64,000 bases of DNA from NCBI GenBank assembly GCA_963815645.1, contig CAWFHL010000001.1, forward strand, positions 372,001-436,000, in the 5' to 3' direction. This document shows, piece by piece, positions 18,746 through 27,057 of the stretch (within the stretch, counting starts at the first letter, position 1; every line of letters begins with the position of its first letter). The position numbers were made by a program, and so were the translations under genes. Source of the DNA: JBBRHQ01 sp963815645. GTDB lineage: Bacteria; Actinomycetota; Thermoleophilia; Solirubrobacterales; 70-9. The notes under the pieces were generated by a model that saw only the letters and a program-made list of their open reading frames with translations, had not been told where the DNA came from and made no database searches.

Positions 18746-19094
18746 ATGTCGCAGGAGAACGTGGAGATAGTGCGGGAGGCCGTCGAGTCGTTCCAGTCTG
18801 GGGATCAGAAAACGACAACTCGGCTGGTCGATCCTGAGGTTGAGTTCCACGGCACCGTCGGCGGGCTCGAAGAAGGCCGCATTGCCCACGGTCTTCCCCA
18901 GAAAGCCGCACGGCAGTTGTCTGAGGCTGGTCGAGAAGGGCGAGGAGGCGAGGGAACGGATCGGCACCGACTCCGAGCACCTTTCGACCCTCTGCTACTC
19001 CCATGGGGCAGACAAGCTCGCCGCCGAGCTGGGCCGCATCGCCGCTGGATCCGGAGAGGCTGAAGATCAGCCAAACCGGCAAAAGCGACCCTGA
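18746..19094 (+). pseudogene. Truncated SnoaL-like copy running into unrelated sequence
   Basis: It starts MSQENVEIVREAVESFQSGD and continues to VDPEVEFHGTVGGLEEGRI (about 50 residues), which is the normal N-terminal half of the family. After about 18890 the similarity stops. In a neighbouring frame a helical stretch (VEKGEEARERIGTDSEHLST, then HGADKLAAELGRIAAGS) follows to 19094, which I do not recognise. The second half of the SnoaL fold and its tail are missing, so this copy is probably not functional as such. Confidence 0.5.
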
Positions 19095-19419
19095 GCTGGC
19101 CGCGTTTGCAGGGCGCCGCACCCCGGCTGGCCTTCCATGGCTGGGGTGTGCCGGGAAGGGAGGTTCCCCGCCAGGGGGAGCCTCCCCCTGCCTCAGCGGT
19201 TGGGGGTGCTGGCGGTCCCCGCGAGGTGTCGATCGCAGGCCCGCTCTTTTAGACCTTGGCCTCGATCGCCTCGACGCAGCGGATGATCGCGGCGAGGTGC
19301 GGGCTGGGCTGGTTCGGCTCGTCGATGACTGGAGGTAATGGTCGGGGGCCCTGGCGCCTGAGCCATCAACTTGGGACCCATCTGGGACCCCGTTTTCACG
19401 GAACCTGCCAATTTGCAGG

Positions 19420-19462
19420 CTAGAAGCCGAGCGCGAACTTCGCATCCTCTGACATCATCTCC
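19420..19462 (-). repeat. Copy B of the MIP18-type gene 3' tail (att-like)
   Basis: The minus strand encodes EMMSEDAKFALGF and TAG, the same 13-residue tail as the gene ending at 24094, with different synonymous codons (TCA, GAT, CTC, TTC). An in-frame TGA lies five codons upstream, so it is only a tail. It stands about 1.3 kb from copy C and 4.6 kb from the intact gene, all in the same orientation. Confidence 0.7.
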
Positions 19463-19744
19463 TCGCTGCCGGGTCAATTGAGCTCATTCCTCGCTCGCTG
19501 AAGCGAAATCCGTCCGACACGTTCCGCGGAGTTCGTTGGAGTCGGGGACATATTTCGGGACACGCTTTCGGTCACCAGGATCGATCCGCGGTCAAGATCG
19601 GCTCGCCGGCGGCGGAATGCCGAGCTGACGGCAAGTCCCGCGGGCGGTCGGGACTCTGAAGCCGGAAAAGCCTCGCGAGAAGGCCATCCGGCCGCACCGG
19701 TCGCGGTGCTGGTGGCGACTTCTCTGCCGAAGCCGGCGGGATCC
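19463..19744. other. Intergenic stretch without a gene
   Basis: About 280 bases between the tail repeat and the stop of the NAGPA-type gene. Frames here are short or antisense and give arginine/proline-rich translations. No promoter or terminator could be recognised. Confidence 0.4.
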
Positions 19745-21004
19745 CTATTTGAAGGGGACAGTGACGGGACCAGGCAGGCGTCGATAGATGGCGAAGAAGT
19801 CGCGGTCGTCGGGGGCGAGGTAGCGGGTCGCGGGCTGCATCGGGTTCGGCCCGACCTCGGTCGGGACGATGCCGTGGTGGTGGGTATAGGTGATCAGGGT
19901 GTGCCATTCGGGATTGATGTCGAATTGCATCGCGCGAACCGCGCCAGCACGCCGCAGGATTCGGGCCATCGTGACCACGGTCTGGCCGTCCGCAGCCGCA
20001 TAGATCAGGTTGCCGCGACGGTCGATGCCGACGCCGCTGCGCCAGACGCGGACGGCGTTGCCGAGCGTGTAGCCCCACTGCGAGCTGTCGTTCAGCGCGG
20101 GGTTGAGGCGTCCGTTCCAGACGATTGGCGGCAGGCTCTGGCGGGCCCAGGCGACGTTCGGCCCCGCGTTCGGGCCGCCGGTCCACTTCACGATCGCGAC
20201 GCGACCGTCGCGATAGCCGAGGAGCGTGGCGTTGCCTTTCGCGAGCGGCTCGTTCACGCGACCGTTGTCGGTCGAGCCGTTGTTGACGTCTGTGTAGATG
20301 AAGCCGCTGTTGAAGGTCGCAAGCAGCCGCCGGCGCTGGTCGTAGGGGACCATCGTTGGCCCGCGTACGGCCGCGTTCGGCGGCTCGTAGCGGCCCGGAT
20401 AGAACGCGGACGCGGTGCGCGTGTGGTCGAACCAGGCCACGTAGGCAACGATGCTCGGATAGTCGAGCTCCGGGCGAAAGGTCGTCACCAGCACCGGTGG
20501 GCCACCCTCGACCGGCGGGCCGGTCGGCTTCCAGATCCCTTCGCCGGGTAGCGGGTGCGCGAAGACCGGCTTGATCCGCGGCGGCCAGGCAGCCGCCTTC
20601 TTAGGCGCCTTCGCGGCCCGCCCGGTCGGCGGCAGGCTCTTCAGCTGCGGCCCGCCCTTCGTCGGCGCGTTCCAGCTGTAGTAGGTGTGCTCGATCTCAT
20701 CGACCAGCTGGTTTCCGAAAGGCACGTCGGCTCTCACCCATTCGACGCTTCTCACGCCAAAGGGCAGGCTCGAAGGCCGCAGCATCCAGGCCGTATAGGA
20801 GTAGATCGCCGGCGACAGGAAGACGACGGCGGCCACGACCAAGATTCGCCGGCGCCGCCGCCTGCGTCTGGCCGCAGCCTCGCGCCGCCGCTGCTCTCGG
20901 CGCGCCGCAACCCAGGCGAGCGGCGCCGAAACGGACGGTGAGTCAGCCGCATCGGGCGGATCACCCACGCCCGGACCGGCGCCAGACTGCCCCACGCGGT
21001 CCAT
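19745..21004 (-). CDS. Phosphodiester glycosidase (NAGPA domain) family membrane-anchored protein
   Basis: ATG 21004 is preferred over GTG 21013 because TAGGGT lies seven bases before it, a leaderless -10. The N-terminus is basic (REQRRREAAARRRRRR) followed by one hydrophobic span (ILVVAAVVFLSPAIYSYTAW), so the body is outside the membrane. The C-terminal half carries the NAGPA-type blocks: ATFNSGFIYTDVNNGSTDNG, GYRDGRVAIVKW, RQSLPPIVWNGRLNPALNDS, RSGVGIDRRGNLIYAAADGQ and MQFDINPEWHTLI. The family includes enzymes that remove GlcNAc or other sugars from phosphodiester-linked glycans, so it may trim secreted polymer or teichoic-like material. Length 419 residues. Confidence 0.8.
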   Translation of the reverse strand: MDRVGQSGAGPGVGDPPDAADSPSVSAPLAWVAARREQRRREAAARRRRRRRRILVVAAVVFLSPAIYSYTAWMLRPSSLPFGVRSVEWVRADVPFGNQLVDEIEHTYYSWNAPTKGGPQLKSLPPTGRAAKAPKKAAAWPPRIKPVFAHPLPGEGIWKPTGPPVEGGPPVLVTTFRPELDYPSIVAYVAWFDHTRTASAFYPGRYEPPNAAVRGPTMVPYDQRRRLLATFNSGFIYTDVNNGSTDNGRVNEPLAKGNATLLGYRDGRVAIVKWTGGPNAGPNVAWARQSLPPIVWNGRLNPALNDSSQWGYTLGNAVRVWRSGVGIDRRGNLIYAAADGQTVVTMARILRRAGAVRAMQFDINPEWHTLITYTHHHGIVPTEVGPNPMQPATRYLAPDDRDFFAIYRRLPGPVTVPFK

Positions 21005-21013
21005 CCGCGACAC

Positions 21014-21115
21014 CCTAGGCTCGATCGATAAAGAGCGCGTAGGCTCCTCATGAGAGAGTTCTCATGAAGCCGTGAGGCGGCCCTTAGGTGATCGCTTGAC
21101 ATTTCTCTGCCGTGA
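21014..21115. promoter_or_regulatory. Divergent promoter region
   Basis: The minus strand holds TAGGGT (21012-21017), the -10 of the glycosidase gene. The plus strand holds TTGACA near 21097 with TACCTT about 19 bases later, a plausible promoter in front of the DoxX fragment. A short direct repeat (ctcatgagagagttctcatga, first 9 and last 8 bases alike) lies at about 21047-21067. Confidence 0.3.
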
Positions 21116-21189
21116 GTGACTACCTTGACTCCCCGGCGCTCGAGGCTCCGCGGCGGCGGACGTCCGAGCGGCGCTCGCGGCCGCCATCC

Positions 21190-21345
21190 CCAGACCGTTC
21201 GATCTCGCCTGCGTTGGCGTTGTTTCCCCTGCGGCTTTTCCTCGGGGTCACTTCGTCTACGCGGGGATCCAGAAGCTCAGCGACCCTGGCTTCCTGCATC
21301 GGGGAGCGCCGACCTACATCGGCACCCAGCTCACAGCTTGACCGC
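21190..21345 (+). pseudogene. DoxX-family membrane protein fragment
   Basis: With one frame change the plus strand reads ALALFPLRLFLGVTFVYAGI, then QKLSDPGFLHRGAPTYIGTQ. This is the first transmembrane segment and following loop of DoxX-type quinol-oxidase-like proteins of actinobacteria (R-x-FLG-x-TF-x-YAG-x-QK-x-D). Everything after the first helix and loop is missing. It is a 5' gene fragment. Confidence 0.6.
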
Positions 21346-21509
21346 CCAGACGAGGGCGTCGAGCTCCAGGTTCAAGACCTCGGGCTCGACGAGTATGTGC
21401 GGCAGCTGCTCAGCGATCAGCTCACAAAAGGCGAAGTGGAGCTTGGACAGCTCCCTAGCGGCAGGCTGCGCGCTGATTCGGATCGAATCGCCCAAACCAG
21501 CCTCCGAGC

Positions 21510-21720
21510 GCGATCGCGTCATTGATCGCCTTCACCGCCTCGATACGTCGCGCGTCCGCGGCTTTCGCGGAAGCGGTTTCGGGCTGGCAATTGCTCGGTC
21601 AATCGTCGAACTTCACAGCGGCCGCATATGGGTGGACGAATCGCCACTGGTCGGGGCGCGCGTCTCCATTTCGCTGCCCGGCTTCAGCTCAAGTCAGCGA
21701 TCGTCAAGCGCGGAACATTC
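21510..21720 (+). pseudogene. Sensor histidine kinase C-terminal fragment (HATPase domain)
   Basis: The translation DRLHRLDTSRVRGFRGSGFG, then LAIARSIVELHSGRIWVDES and GARVSISLPGF matches the end of the ATP-binding domain of histidine kinases: F/H-R-x-D-x-SR, the G2 box GxGxGLAI, VELHGGxIWV, GA-x-F-x-x-xLP. The upstream HisKA and N-box are missing, so it is a 3' remnant. It lies beside the DoxX fragment but on unrelated sequence. Confidence 0.6.
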
Positions 21721-21808
21721 GATAGGCGAGCAAGGACATGAACGCTCATAAAGAACTTCGTCCTCGAGGCCTCGGACGGGATTAGCCGGCGTCATCTCCT
21801 CCGGTCCA

Positions 21809-23803
21809 CTAGCCGGTGAACGGATGAGTCGGAGTCACCCCGCCGGGCTCTAGTAGGTCGAAGCCATCGGGCGTGTTGAGATGGTCGGGACCGGTTCCGG
21901 GTTGGTCGGTTCGACCGTACTGCCAGACGATGCGTTTGGTCTTCGGATTTATCAAGACAACCCGGTCACGGTAATCATCGTTGGTGGCGATCAGGCCGTT
22001 GGGGAGCTGTTCGGCGAGGCTGGGATGATCGAGCATCCCATTGCCGGAAGCTGGGTGATAGGACCAAAGGATCTTTCCCGAGCGGTCGAACTCGTAGATC
22101 CCACCAGGCCGGGAATAGTCAGCAATCAAGTATCGGTCAGGGCCGAGCTGTTGCGGATCAGAGGGATAGGCGATCGGTAGCTGGAGGCTCCATATCAGCT
22201 TGCCGTTACGAGTGAGCTCATCGACGTAGGAGCCGTTGACCTCGGAGACCAGCACGTCGCCGTTGGCCAGCGGCGTGTCGCCGTTTGGGGAGCCGAGACT
22301 CTGGGGTGGATTGTGGACGCAGCTGCCGGTAGTCCCGATCTGCGATATCGGCCTATCGTGGGGGCCGAGAAAGAGGATGCGGCAGTTCTGGGCATCGGCA
22401 ACGGTGATCGTCCCGTCCTTGAGTAGGTATGCATCGTCGGGCTCGTGCAGGAAGCCCGGAGCTGATCCGGCAGTACGTGGGTGGCCGTAGGACCAGGTCA
22501 CCTTGCCGGATGGGAAGGCGATCTGGACGATCGTCTCATTCTGTTCCTCGTTGGAGATGATGCTTGATCCGTGGTGGGTGAAGAAGGCATCGTCAGGAAA
22601 ATAGAAGCCGCCCATGGGCGCGGGTCGCCCCGGCCCCGGATAGCTCCATAGGAGTTTCTTCTCAGGGTTAACCAGCAAGAGACGGTTGTTTCCGCGATCG
22701 GCAATTAGCAGTTCGCCGGGGAAGACCCCTGCGCCTGCTCCGGCGGTCGACGTCGGCGGTCGGGGCTTTGCCGGCTTCGCCAAGCGCAAGCTGACAACGT
22801 CCGCGAGCGGAGCGCCGTGGAGCCCAATTCCACCGACCAGATATGAGACTCCGCCGAGGGTAGCCGCTGCTGCGTTAGACACGGTAATCGGCAGATGCCC
22901 TGCCGGGGTGGTGGACATGCTCGCGGGATCGAATCCGACGATCGCATCGGTCGCGGTGCCGCGCACGCTGCCGCCAAGTACGTAAATGCGCCGGTCGAGG
23001 ACGACGGCCGAGGCATGCGCAAGGGCCCTCGGAAGATGGCCGATTACCTTGGCCCGACCGGTTGCAACGTCGATGGCCTGGATGTCGGTCGTTCCCTGGC
23101 CGTTGGCGAGCTCGCCCCCGAAGACATAAATCGTGTTGCCCAGAGCTGCCGCGGCCGGGTAGCGGACCGGAACCGGCAGTCGAGTCAGTTCGGAAAAGTG
23201 CTGGCCATCGCTGGTCTCAAGCACTGCCGGACTCGCCGTGTGACCGTCATAGCCACCAAACACGTACGCGCGTCCGCCGAAAGCCAGGGCATTTAAGTCG
23301 GATCGGGCCGTCGGTAGGTGCCCAACGGGCAACGCGGCCTGGCCGGGACCAAACGACTCGACGGCGTCTGTGCTCCTGACAGCCCCGCCGCCGAAGACGA
23401 GCACGCGGCTACCGAGGGTGGCGCCGGCGGCATCGTGGAGCGGCTGAGCCAGCACTCCTGCAGATCCGAGCTGGCCGGTCTGGGGATCCAGGCGGAAGAT
23501 CCCGCTAGCCGAAGCGCCCCCGCCGTCAAGACCGCCGACAACCAAAAGCTTCCCCGCTTGAGGCACGACAACCTCACCCGAGATCGGTACTGGCAGCGGG
23601 TGGGCCAAGCTTGCCGCGAGCCGCGGTGGGCTCGTCGCGGCAGAACCACCGGGGCCAATGCCGCCAGAGTTGAAGATGAGAAGTACAACGACCAGTGCGG
23701 CTGCCATGGCGCATCCCAGCCGCAGTAAGCCCCGGCGGCGCTGGCGTGCCCGGCGCAACTGTCGCAGGCTTCGGCGGCGCGCCACGGATGAGGCATCCTG
23801 CAC
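21809..23803 (-). CDS. Secreted or membrane-anchored two-propeller protein (Kelch plus NHL/PQQ-like repeats)
   Basis: A 664-residue protein from GTG 23803. A basic N-terminus (RRRSLRQLRRARQRRRG) is followed by one hydrophobic span (CAMAAALVVVLLIFNSGG), then two repeat domains. Residues about 60-345 are Kelch repeats (KLLVVGGLDGGG, RVLVFGGG, RAYVFGGYDG, TIYVFGGE, RIYVLGGSVRG, VSYLVGGIG). Residues about 365-655 form a second propeller with ELLIADRGNNRLLLVNPEKK, IISNEEQNETIVQIAFPSGK, GTITVADAQNCRILFLGPHD and LIATNDDYRDRVVLINPKTK, of the NHL/arylsulfotransferase-like type. Likely an extracytoplasmic binding or surface protein. No catalytic residue is evident. Confidence 0.75.
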   Translation of the reverse strand: MQDASSVARRRSLRQLRRARQRRRGLLRLGCAMAAALVVVLLIFNSGGIGPGGSAATSPPRLAASLAHPLPVPISGEVVVPQAGKLLVVGGLDGGGASASGIFRLDPQTGQLGSAGVLAQPLHDAAGATLGSRVLVFGGGAVRSTDAVESFGPGQAALPVGHLPTARSDLNALAFGGRAYVFGGYDGHTASPAVLETSDGQHFSELTRLPVPVRYPAAAALGNTIYVFGGELANGQGTTDIQAIDVATGRAKVIGHLPRALAHASAVVLDRRIYVLGGSVRGTATDAIVGFDPASMSTTPAGHLPITVSNAAAATLGGVSYLVGGIGLHGAPLADVVSLRLAKPAKPRPPTSTAGAGAGVFPGELLIADRGNNRLLLVNPEKKLLWSYPGPGRPAPMGGFYFPDDAFFTHHGSSIISNEEQNETIVQIAFPSGKVTWSYGHPRTAGSAPGFLHEPDDAYLLKDGTITVADAQNCRILFLGPHDRPISQIGTTGSCVHNPPQSLGSPNGDTPLANGDVLVSEVNGSYVDELTRNGKLIWSLQLPIAYPSDPQQLGPDRYLIADYSRPGGIYEFDRSGKILWSYHPASGNGMLDHPSLAEQLPNGLIATNDDYRDRVVLINPKTKRIVWQYGRTDQPGTGPDHLNTPDGFDLLEPGGVTPTHPFTG

Positions 23804-24083
23804 ACCTCGACGTTCGCGCGGTCATCTGAAGTGCTTCTAAGGAAAGAGTGAGATTCGGCTTAGGATCGGCGCCGCATGTTCGCTGCAGGTGCTAGCCGGG
23901 CTTCAAGTCCTGTGCCCCCTCGCCCAACCCCTCACCCCCTAACGCAGTATCACCGCGGTGAAGCAGATGAGGCAATTGGCCCGTTCCAAAGACATGGGAG
24001 GTGGTGCGCGCGATGCTCAGGGGCCGCGACCCCGGCACAGATCAGCCCCAAATTCTAGGCGGGTCGGGCGCAGAAACGCCTTG

Positions 24084-24136
24084 CTAGAGCGGTTTAAAAC
24101 CCCAGCGCGAACTTCGCGTCCTCCGACATCATCTCC
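24084..24136 (-). repeat. Copy A: native 3' end of MIP18-type gene, duplicated at 18.1 and 19.4 kb
   Basis: This is the end of the intact gene (tail MMSEDAKFALGF, TAA at 24094) plus about ten downstream bases. The two other copies repeat it at 18082 and 19420 in the same orientation, as attachment-site duplications would. Confidence 0.6.
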
Positions 24137-24411
24137 GGGGACCAGGCCGGGTCGAAGACCATCTTCGGGTGGACTCCGGTGACCCCCTCGAGGTCGCCGA
24201 CGAACTCCTTCATCTGCTCGGAGACCTGGGGGCCGATCGGGCAGGCGGGGGTTGTCAGGGTGAAGGTGACGTAGACGTCGGTGTTCTCGATCTCGACGTC
24301 GTAGACGAGCCCCAGGGAGACGAAATCGAGCCCCAGCTCGGGGTCGATCACCTCCTCAAGCGCCTCCATAACCTCGTCCTCACTCAGCGTCGCGGCTTCG
24401 TTCTCGGCCAT
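24094..24411 (-). CDS. MIP18/DUF59 family iron-sulfur assembly factor (SufT/PaaD-like)
   Basis: A 105-residue protein with the DUF59 core: VMEALEEVIDPELGLDFVSL, then GLVYDVEIENTDVYVTFTLT and TPACPIGPQVSEQMKEFV. The DPE motif and the TxxCP cysteine are the family signature. MIP18-type proteins help deliver or mature Fe-S clusters; the actinobacterial copies are usually linked to suf genes, but none are nearby here. TACCAT lies six bases before ATG 24411, so the transcript is probably leaderless. It is divergent from fxsA-like gene. Its 3' end is duplicated twice downstream. Confidence 0.88.
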   Translation of the reverse strand: MAENEAATLSEDEVMEALEEVIDPELGLDFVSLGLVYDVEIENTDVYVTFTLTTPACPIGPQVSEQMKEFVGDLEGVTGVHPKMVFDPAWSPEMMSEDAKFALGF

Positions 24412-24417
24412 GCCGAC

Positions 24418-24423
24418 ATGGTA
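24418..24423 (-). promoter_or_regulatory. Leaderless -10 of MIP18-type gene (TACCAT)
   Basis: TACCAT on the minus strand followed by six bases and ATG 24411; no ribosome binding site is present. Confidence 0.45.
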
Positions 24424-24448
24424 GCCGGGGCGCTCGAACGTGCTTCTC

Positions 24449-24454
24449 TAGGCT
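24449..24454 (+). promoter_or_regulatory. Leaderless -10 of FxsA-like gene (TAGGCT)
   Basis: TAGGCT followed by six bases (ttccgc) and GTG 24461; no ribosome binding site is present. Confidence 0.45.
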
Positions 24455-24460
24455 TTCCGC

Positions 24461-25039
24461 GTGGCGATCTTCCTGATTCTCATCTTCATCGTCGTGCCGA
24501 TCGCCGAGCTCTACGTGATCATCAAGGTGGGCGAGGCGATCGGGGTACCTCTGACCCTGGCGCTCCTGCTCGCCGACGCCCTGCTCGGCTCGCTGCTGCT
24601 GCGCCATCAGGGCCGATCCGCCTGGCGCCGCTTCAACCGGGCGCTGGAGGAGCGCCGCTTCCCCGGCCGCGAGGTCGCAGACGGCGTCGCGATCACAGCT
24701 GGGGCAACGCTGCTACTCACCCCGGGCTTCATCACTGACGTCTTCGGGCTGATCCTGCTGATCCCGCCGACCAGGGCGATCGTGCGGAAGCTCGGGTGGT
24801 CGCTGATCGGCTGGCGCTACAGGGTGGTCGGCGGTGCCGCCGGCTGGGGATATGAGCGGATGCGGCGCGGCTCCGGAGGGGCCGCTCCGGACTCCGCGAG
24901 CGGCGGTCCCTCCCCACCCACCGGCGCCCCTTATGACTTCGAGGGCTCCGCCGAGGAGGTTCCGTCGAACGGCGCAGCTCCCGCGTCGGCCCGGGGCGAG
25001 GGCGGCGAGGGCGAGCGACCGGCGCTGCCGCCGAAGTGA
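24461..25039 (+). CDS. fxsA: FxsA family membrane protein
   Basis: A 192-residue protein. It has two pairs of hydrophobic segments (FLILIFIVVPIAELYVIIKV and VPLTLALLLADALLGSLLLR; then ITAGATLLLTPGFITDVFGL and ILLIPP). The family signatures are P-x-x-E in the first helix, LLRxQG and LLLTPGFxTDxxGLLLLxPPTR. The last 60 residues are a low-complexity Gly/Pro/Glu tail. FxsA is an inner-membrane protein first known for relieving phage T7 exclusion; its cellular role is unclear. Its stop region overlaps the next start (25036). Confidence 0.9.
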   Translation: MAIFLILIFIVVPIAELYVIIKVGEAIGVPLTLALLLADALLGSLLLRHQGRSAWRRFNRALEERRFPGREVADGVAITAGATLLLTPGFITDVFGLILLIPPTRAIVRKLGWSLIGWRYRVVGGAAGWGYERMRRGSGGAAPDSASGGPSPPTGAPYDFEGSAEEVPSNGAAPASARGEGGEGERPALPPK

Positions 25040-25798
25040 GCGGGTTCGACCTCCTCGATCCGGATCGCGGGATCTTCGTCAGCGCCCGTGACGGTCGCGG
25101 AGCCTTCGTCTTCGACGGCTCCGAGGTGCTTGCGGCCGCCGCCGCGGTGAATTCCTTGGGGGAGGAGCTGCGCTCGCTTCGCTTCGGGGACGACGTCGCG
25201 CTCAGCCTCGAGCTGGACGGCGCCGGGCCGACCGCGACCCTCGGCGGGGGCGCGGCTGCGCGAGGAAACCCTGACCGGGGCCCACGCCACGGCGACCCTG
25301 CGTCAGGGGGACGAGGAGACCCGGCTCTCCGGCCCGGCGGTCGAGATCGCCTCCAGCGGTGCTCTGCCCGAGCAGACCCTGCGATCGATCTCCGTCCTTC
25401 TCGCCGACGGCGGGCTGTTCGCGCTCTCCGCGCTGGCCCCGCCCGGCGCCGACGGTCACGGCGCCGAGGAGGTCGCGGCCCTGCTCGCCGAGCCTGAGCC
25501 CCCCGAGGGCACAGAAGGCGACTCCGAGGACTCCGAGAACTCCGAGGCCCGGCGGGATGGCCCCTTCGCCGAGACCCTGCTCTCGACCGAGTACGACTCC
25601 GAAGGCCGCCAGCGGCGGGCCACCCTGGAGCTCTCGCCGCAGCTCGACTCCGGTGAGCCTCCCCTGCGCGGCGCCGGAAGCTTGATCTGCGGCGCGACGC
25701 TGGAGCTGGAGGAAAGGCGAATCGACACGGCATTCTTCCGCTGGTCGATCGACGGCCGGCCCGGGCTCGGCAGCTACGAGATCGTCACCCCGACATGA
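25036..25798 (+). CDS. Hypothetical protein, unknown function (frameshift near 25255)
   Basis: It starts within the end of fxsA (overlap 4 bases): SGFDLLDPDRGIFVSARDGR, then SLGEELRSLRFGDDVALSLE. After a change near 25255 it continues REETLTGAHATATLRQGDEE, then LRSISVLLADGGLFALSALA, LLSTEYDSEGRQRRATLELS and FFRWSIDGRPGLGSYEIVTP. The TGA at 25796-25798 overlaps the next ATG (ATGA). The protein seems all-beta and acidic in the middle (EPPEGTEGDSEDSENSEARR), like lipocalin-type or cyclase-like domains, but I do not recognise a family. It is translationally coupled to its neighbours. Confidence 0.6.
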
Positions 25799-26424
25799 GC
25801 GTCAAGGCGATCGTCTCGGACTTCGGCGGCGTGCTGACCACTCCCCTGGTGCAGTCCTTCGCGGCAGTCCAGGATCGCACCGGGATCCCGATGGAGTCGC
25901 TCGGTGTCGCCATGGGAAGAATCGCCGAGCGAACCGGGCGACATCCCCTGTTCGAGCTGGAGACTGGAAGGGTCCGCGAAGCGGATTTCCTCGAGGAGCT
26001 CGCCGACGAGCTCGAGGCCGACCTCGGTCACCGGCCCGAGATGCACCGCTTCAGCGAGATCTACTTCGAGGCGCTGGAGCCGAACTGGCCGATGATCGGG
26101 CTGATGCGGGAGCTGGGCGCCACCGGCCGCACGATGGCGATGCTGACCAACAACGTGCGCGAGTGGGAGCCACGCTGGCGCTCGATGCTGCCGGTGGACG
26201 AGATCTTCGACACGGTGGTCGACTCGGCCTTCGTCGGCTGCCGCAAGCCCGACCCCGAGATCTACGGGATCACCCTGGAGCGGATCGGCCTCGAGGCCGA
26301 AGACTGCCTGTTCGTCGACGACGTGCCCGACAACTGCGCAACCGCCCGCGACCTGGGGATGGCAGCCGTTCATTTCCAGCACAACGAGCAGGCGATTCTG
26401 GAGATCCGCGCGGCGGTCGGGTAG
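25795..26424 (+). CDS. HAD superfamily hydrolase (subfamily IA, epoxide-hydrolase-N-terminal type)
   Basis: A 209-residue protein. Motif I is VSDFGGVLTTPL, where the nucleophile Asp is present and the usual second Asp is Gly, as in the sEH N-terminal/AcadX-like branch. Motif II is MLTNN, motif III is GCRKPDPEIY, and motif IV is FVDDVPDNC. The cap is helical (ETGRVREADFLEELADELEA). Expected to be a phosphatase or dehalogenase-like hydrolase of a small molecule. It overlaps the previous gene by four bases. It is followed after 55 bases by a large hairpin shared with the convergent gene. Confidence 0.88.
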   Translation: MSVKAIVSDFGGVLTTPLVQSFAAVQDRTGIPMESLGVAMGRIAERTGRHPLFELETGRVREADFLEELADELEADLGHRPEMHRFSEIYFEALEPNWPMIGLMRELGATGRTMAMLTNNVREWEPRWRSMLPVDEIFDTVVDSAFVGCRKPDPEIYGITLERIGLEAEDCLFVDDVPDNCATARDLGMAAVHFQHNEQAILEIRAAVG

Positions 26425-26478
26425 CGACGAGGCCCGAACTCGCGCAGGGAGCTTTGCGCCTGGCCCGCTGTGAATCGG

Positions 26479-26592
26479 GAGCGCCCCTCCGGCGGGTGGC
26501 ATGGGATGGGAGGACCCATTGCCGAGCACCCGCCGTGGAGCGCAGGCAATGGTGGGTCCCATCCCATGACAGGACCCGCCGGCCGGGGCGCC
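26479..26592. terminator. Large imperfect inverted repeat between convergent genes
   Basis: The left arm 26479-26523 (including catgggatggga and acccattgcc) pairs with the right arm 26545-26592 (including ggcaatgg, gggtcccatcccatg and acccgcc) around a loop of about 20 bases. The pairing extends outwards through gcgcccc / ggggcgc. It sits exactly between two convergent genes, so a bidirectional terminator is the simplest reading. The length is more than a normal terminator and there is no T-run, so it could also be a small palindromic element. Confidence 0.6.
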
Positions 26593-26601
26593 TCGAGGTC
26601 C

Positions 26602-27057
26602 TCAGTTGTCCGAGCCCGCTCTGTCCCAGACGTAGAGGTCGACTGCTTCCACTGCCAGCTCCATCAGTCGCGGCGGGGAGAGCCAGTCGAGGACCGTCTC
26701 CAGGGCGCGCTCCTCGGTCACCCCGGCGTCGACGGCGTCCTCGCCGCGGAACCCTGCGGCGAGCTTCAGCGCCTCGCGGCGGTTCTCGCCGAGCGAGCCG
26801 AAGGCGCCCATCAGGAAGTCGCGGTTGGGGACCGGGTGGGCGACGTCGAGGGAGCCGTGCCAGGCGGCCAGCATCGAGAGATCGTGCTCGTCGAGCTCGG
26901 CCAGCGCCTTGGCGTAGTGGGTCTCCAGCTCGTCGTCGGGGATCTCGTCGACCCAGGCACGGACCGCCTCGCCGAGCAGCTGCCGTCGGGCCTCGCGGCC
27001 GATCGAGTCGGCGATCGCTCGGATCGCATCTGCTGGGTCGACGAAGCAAAGAGCCAT
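26602..27057 (-). CDS. Hypothetical acidic helical protein
   Basis: ATG 27057 is preferred because the upstream part of the long frame (to 27222) is arginine/proline-rich shadow; AGAGGACGGG lies just upstream. The 151-residue product starts ALCFVDPADAIRAIADSIGR and has helices (QLLGEAVRAWVDEIPDDELE, ALAELDEHDLSMLAAWHGSL, ERALETVLDWLSPPRLMELA). It ends LYVWDRAGSDN. I do not recognise the family. It is divergent from addB with about 185 bases between. Confidence 0.55.
   Translation of the reverse strand: MALCFVDPADAIRAIADSIGREARRQLLGEAVRAWVDEIPDDELETHYAKALAELDEHDLSMLAAWHGSLDVAHPVPNRDFLMGAFGSLGENRREALKLAAGFRGEDAVDAGVTEERALETVLDWLSPPRLMELAVEAVDLYVWDRAGSDN

Noticed and set aside
19155..19215. G/C-rich inverted segments taken as a terminator
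   Set aside because: The symmetry is due to short G and C runs, no T-tract follows and there is no clear gene end.
23870..24060. Short plus frame with KQMRQLARSKDMGG resembling the end of Ffh
   Set aside because: Too short, no other Ffh sequence, and low-complexity surroundings.
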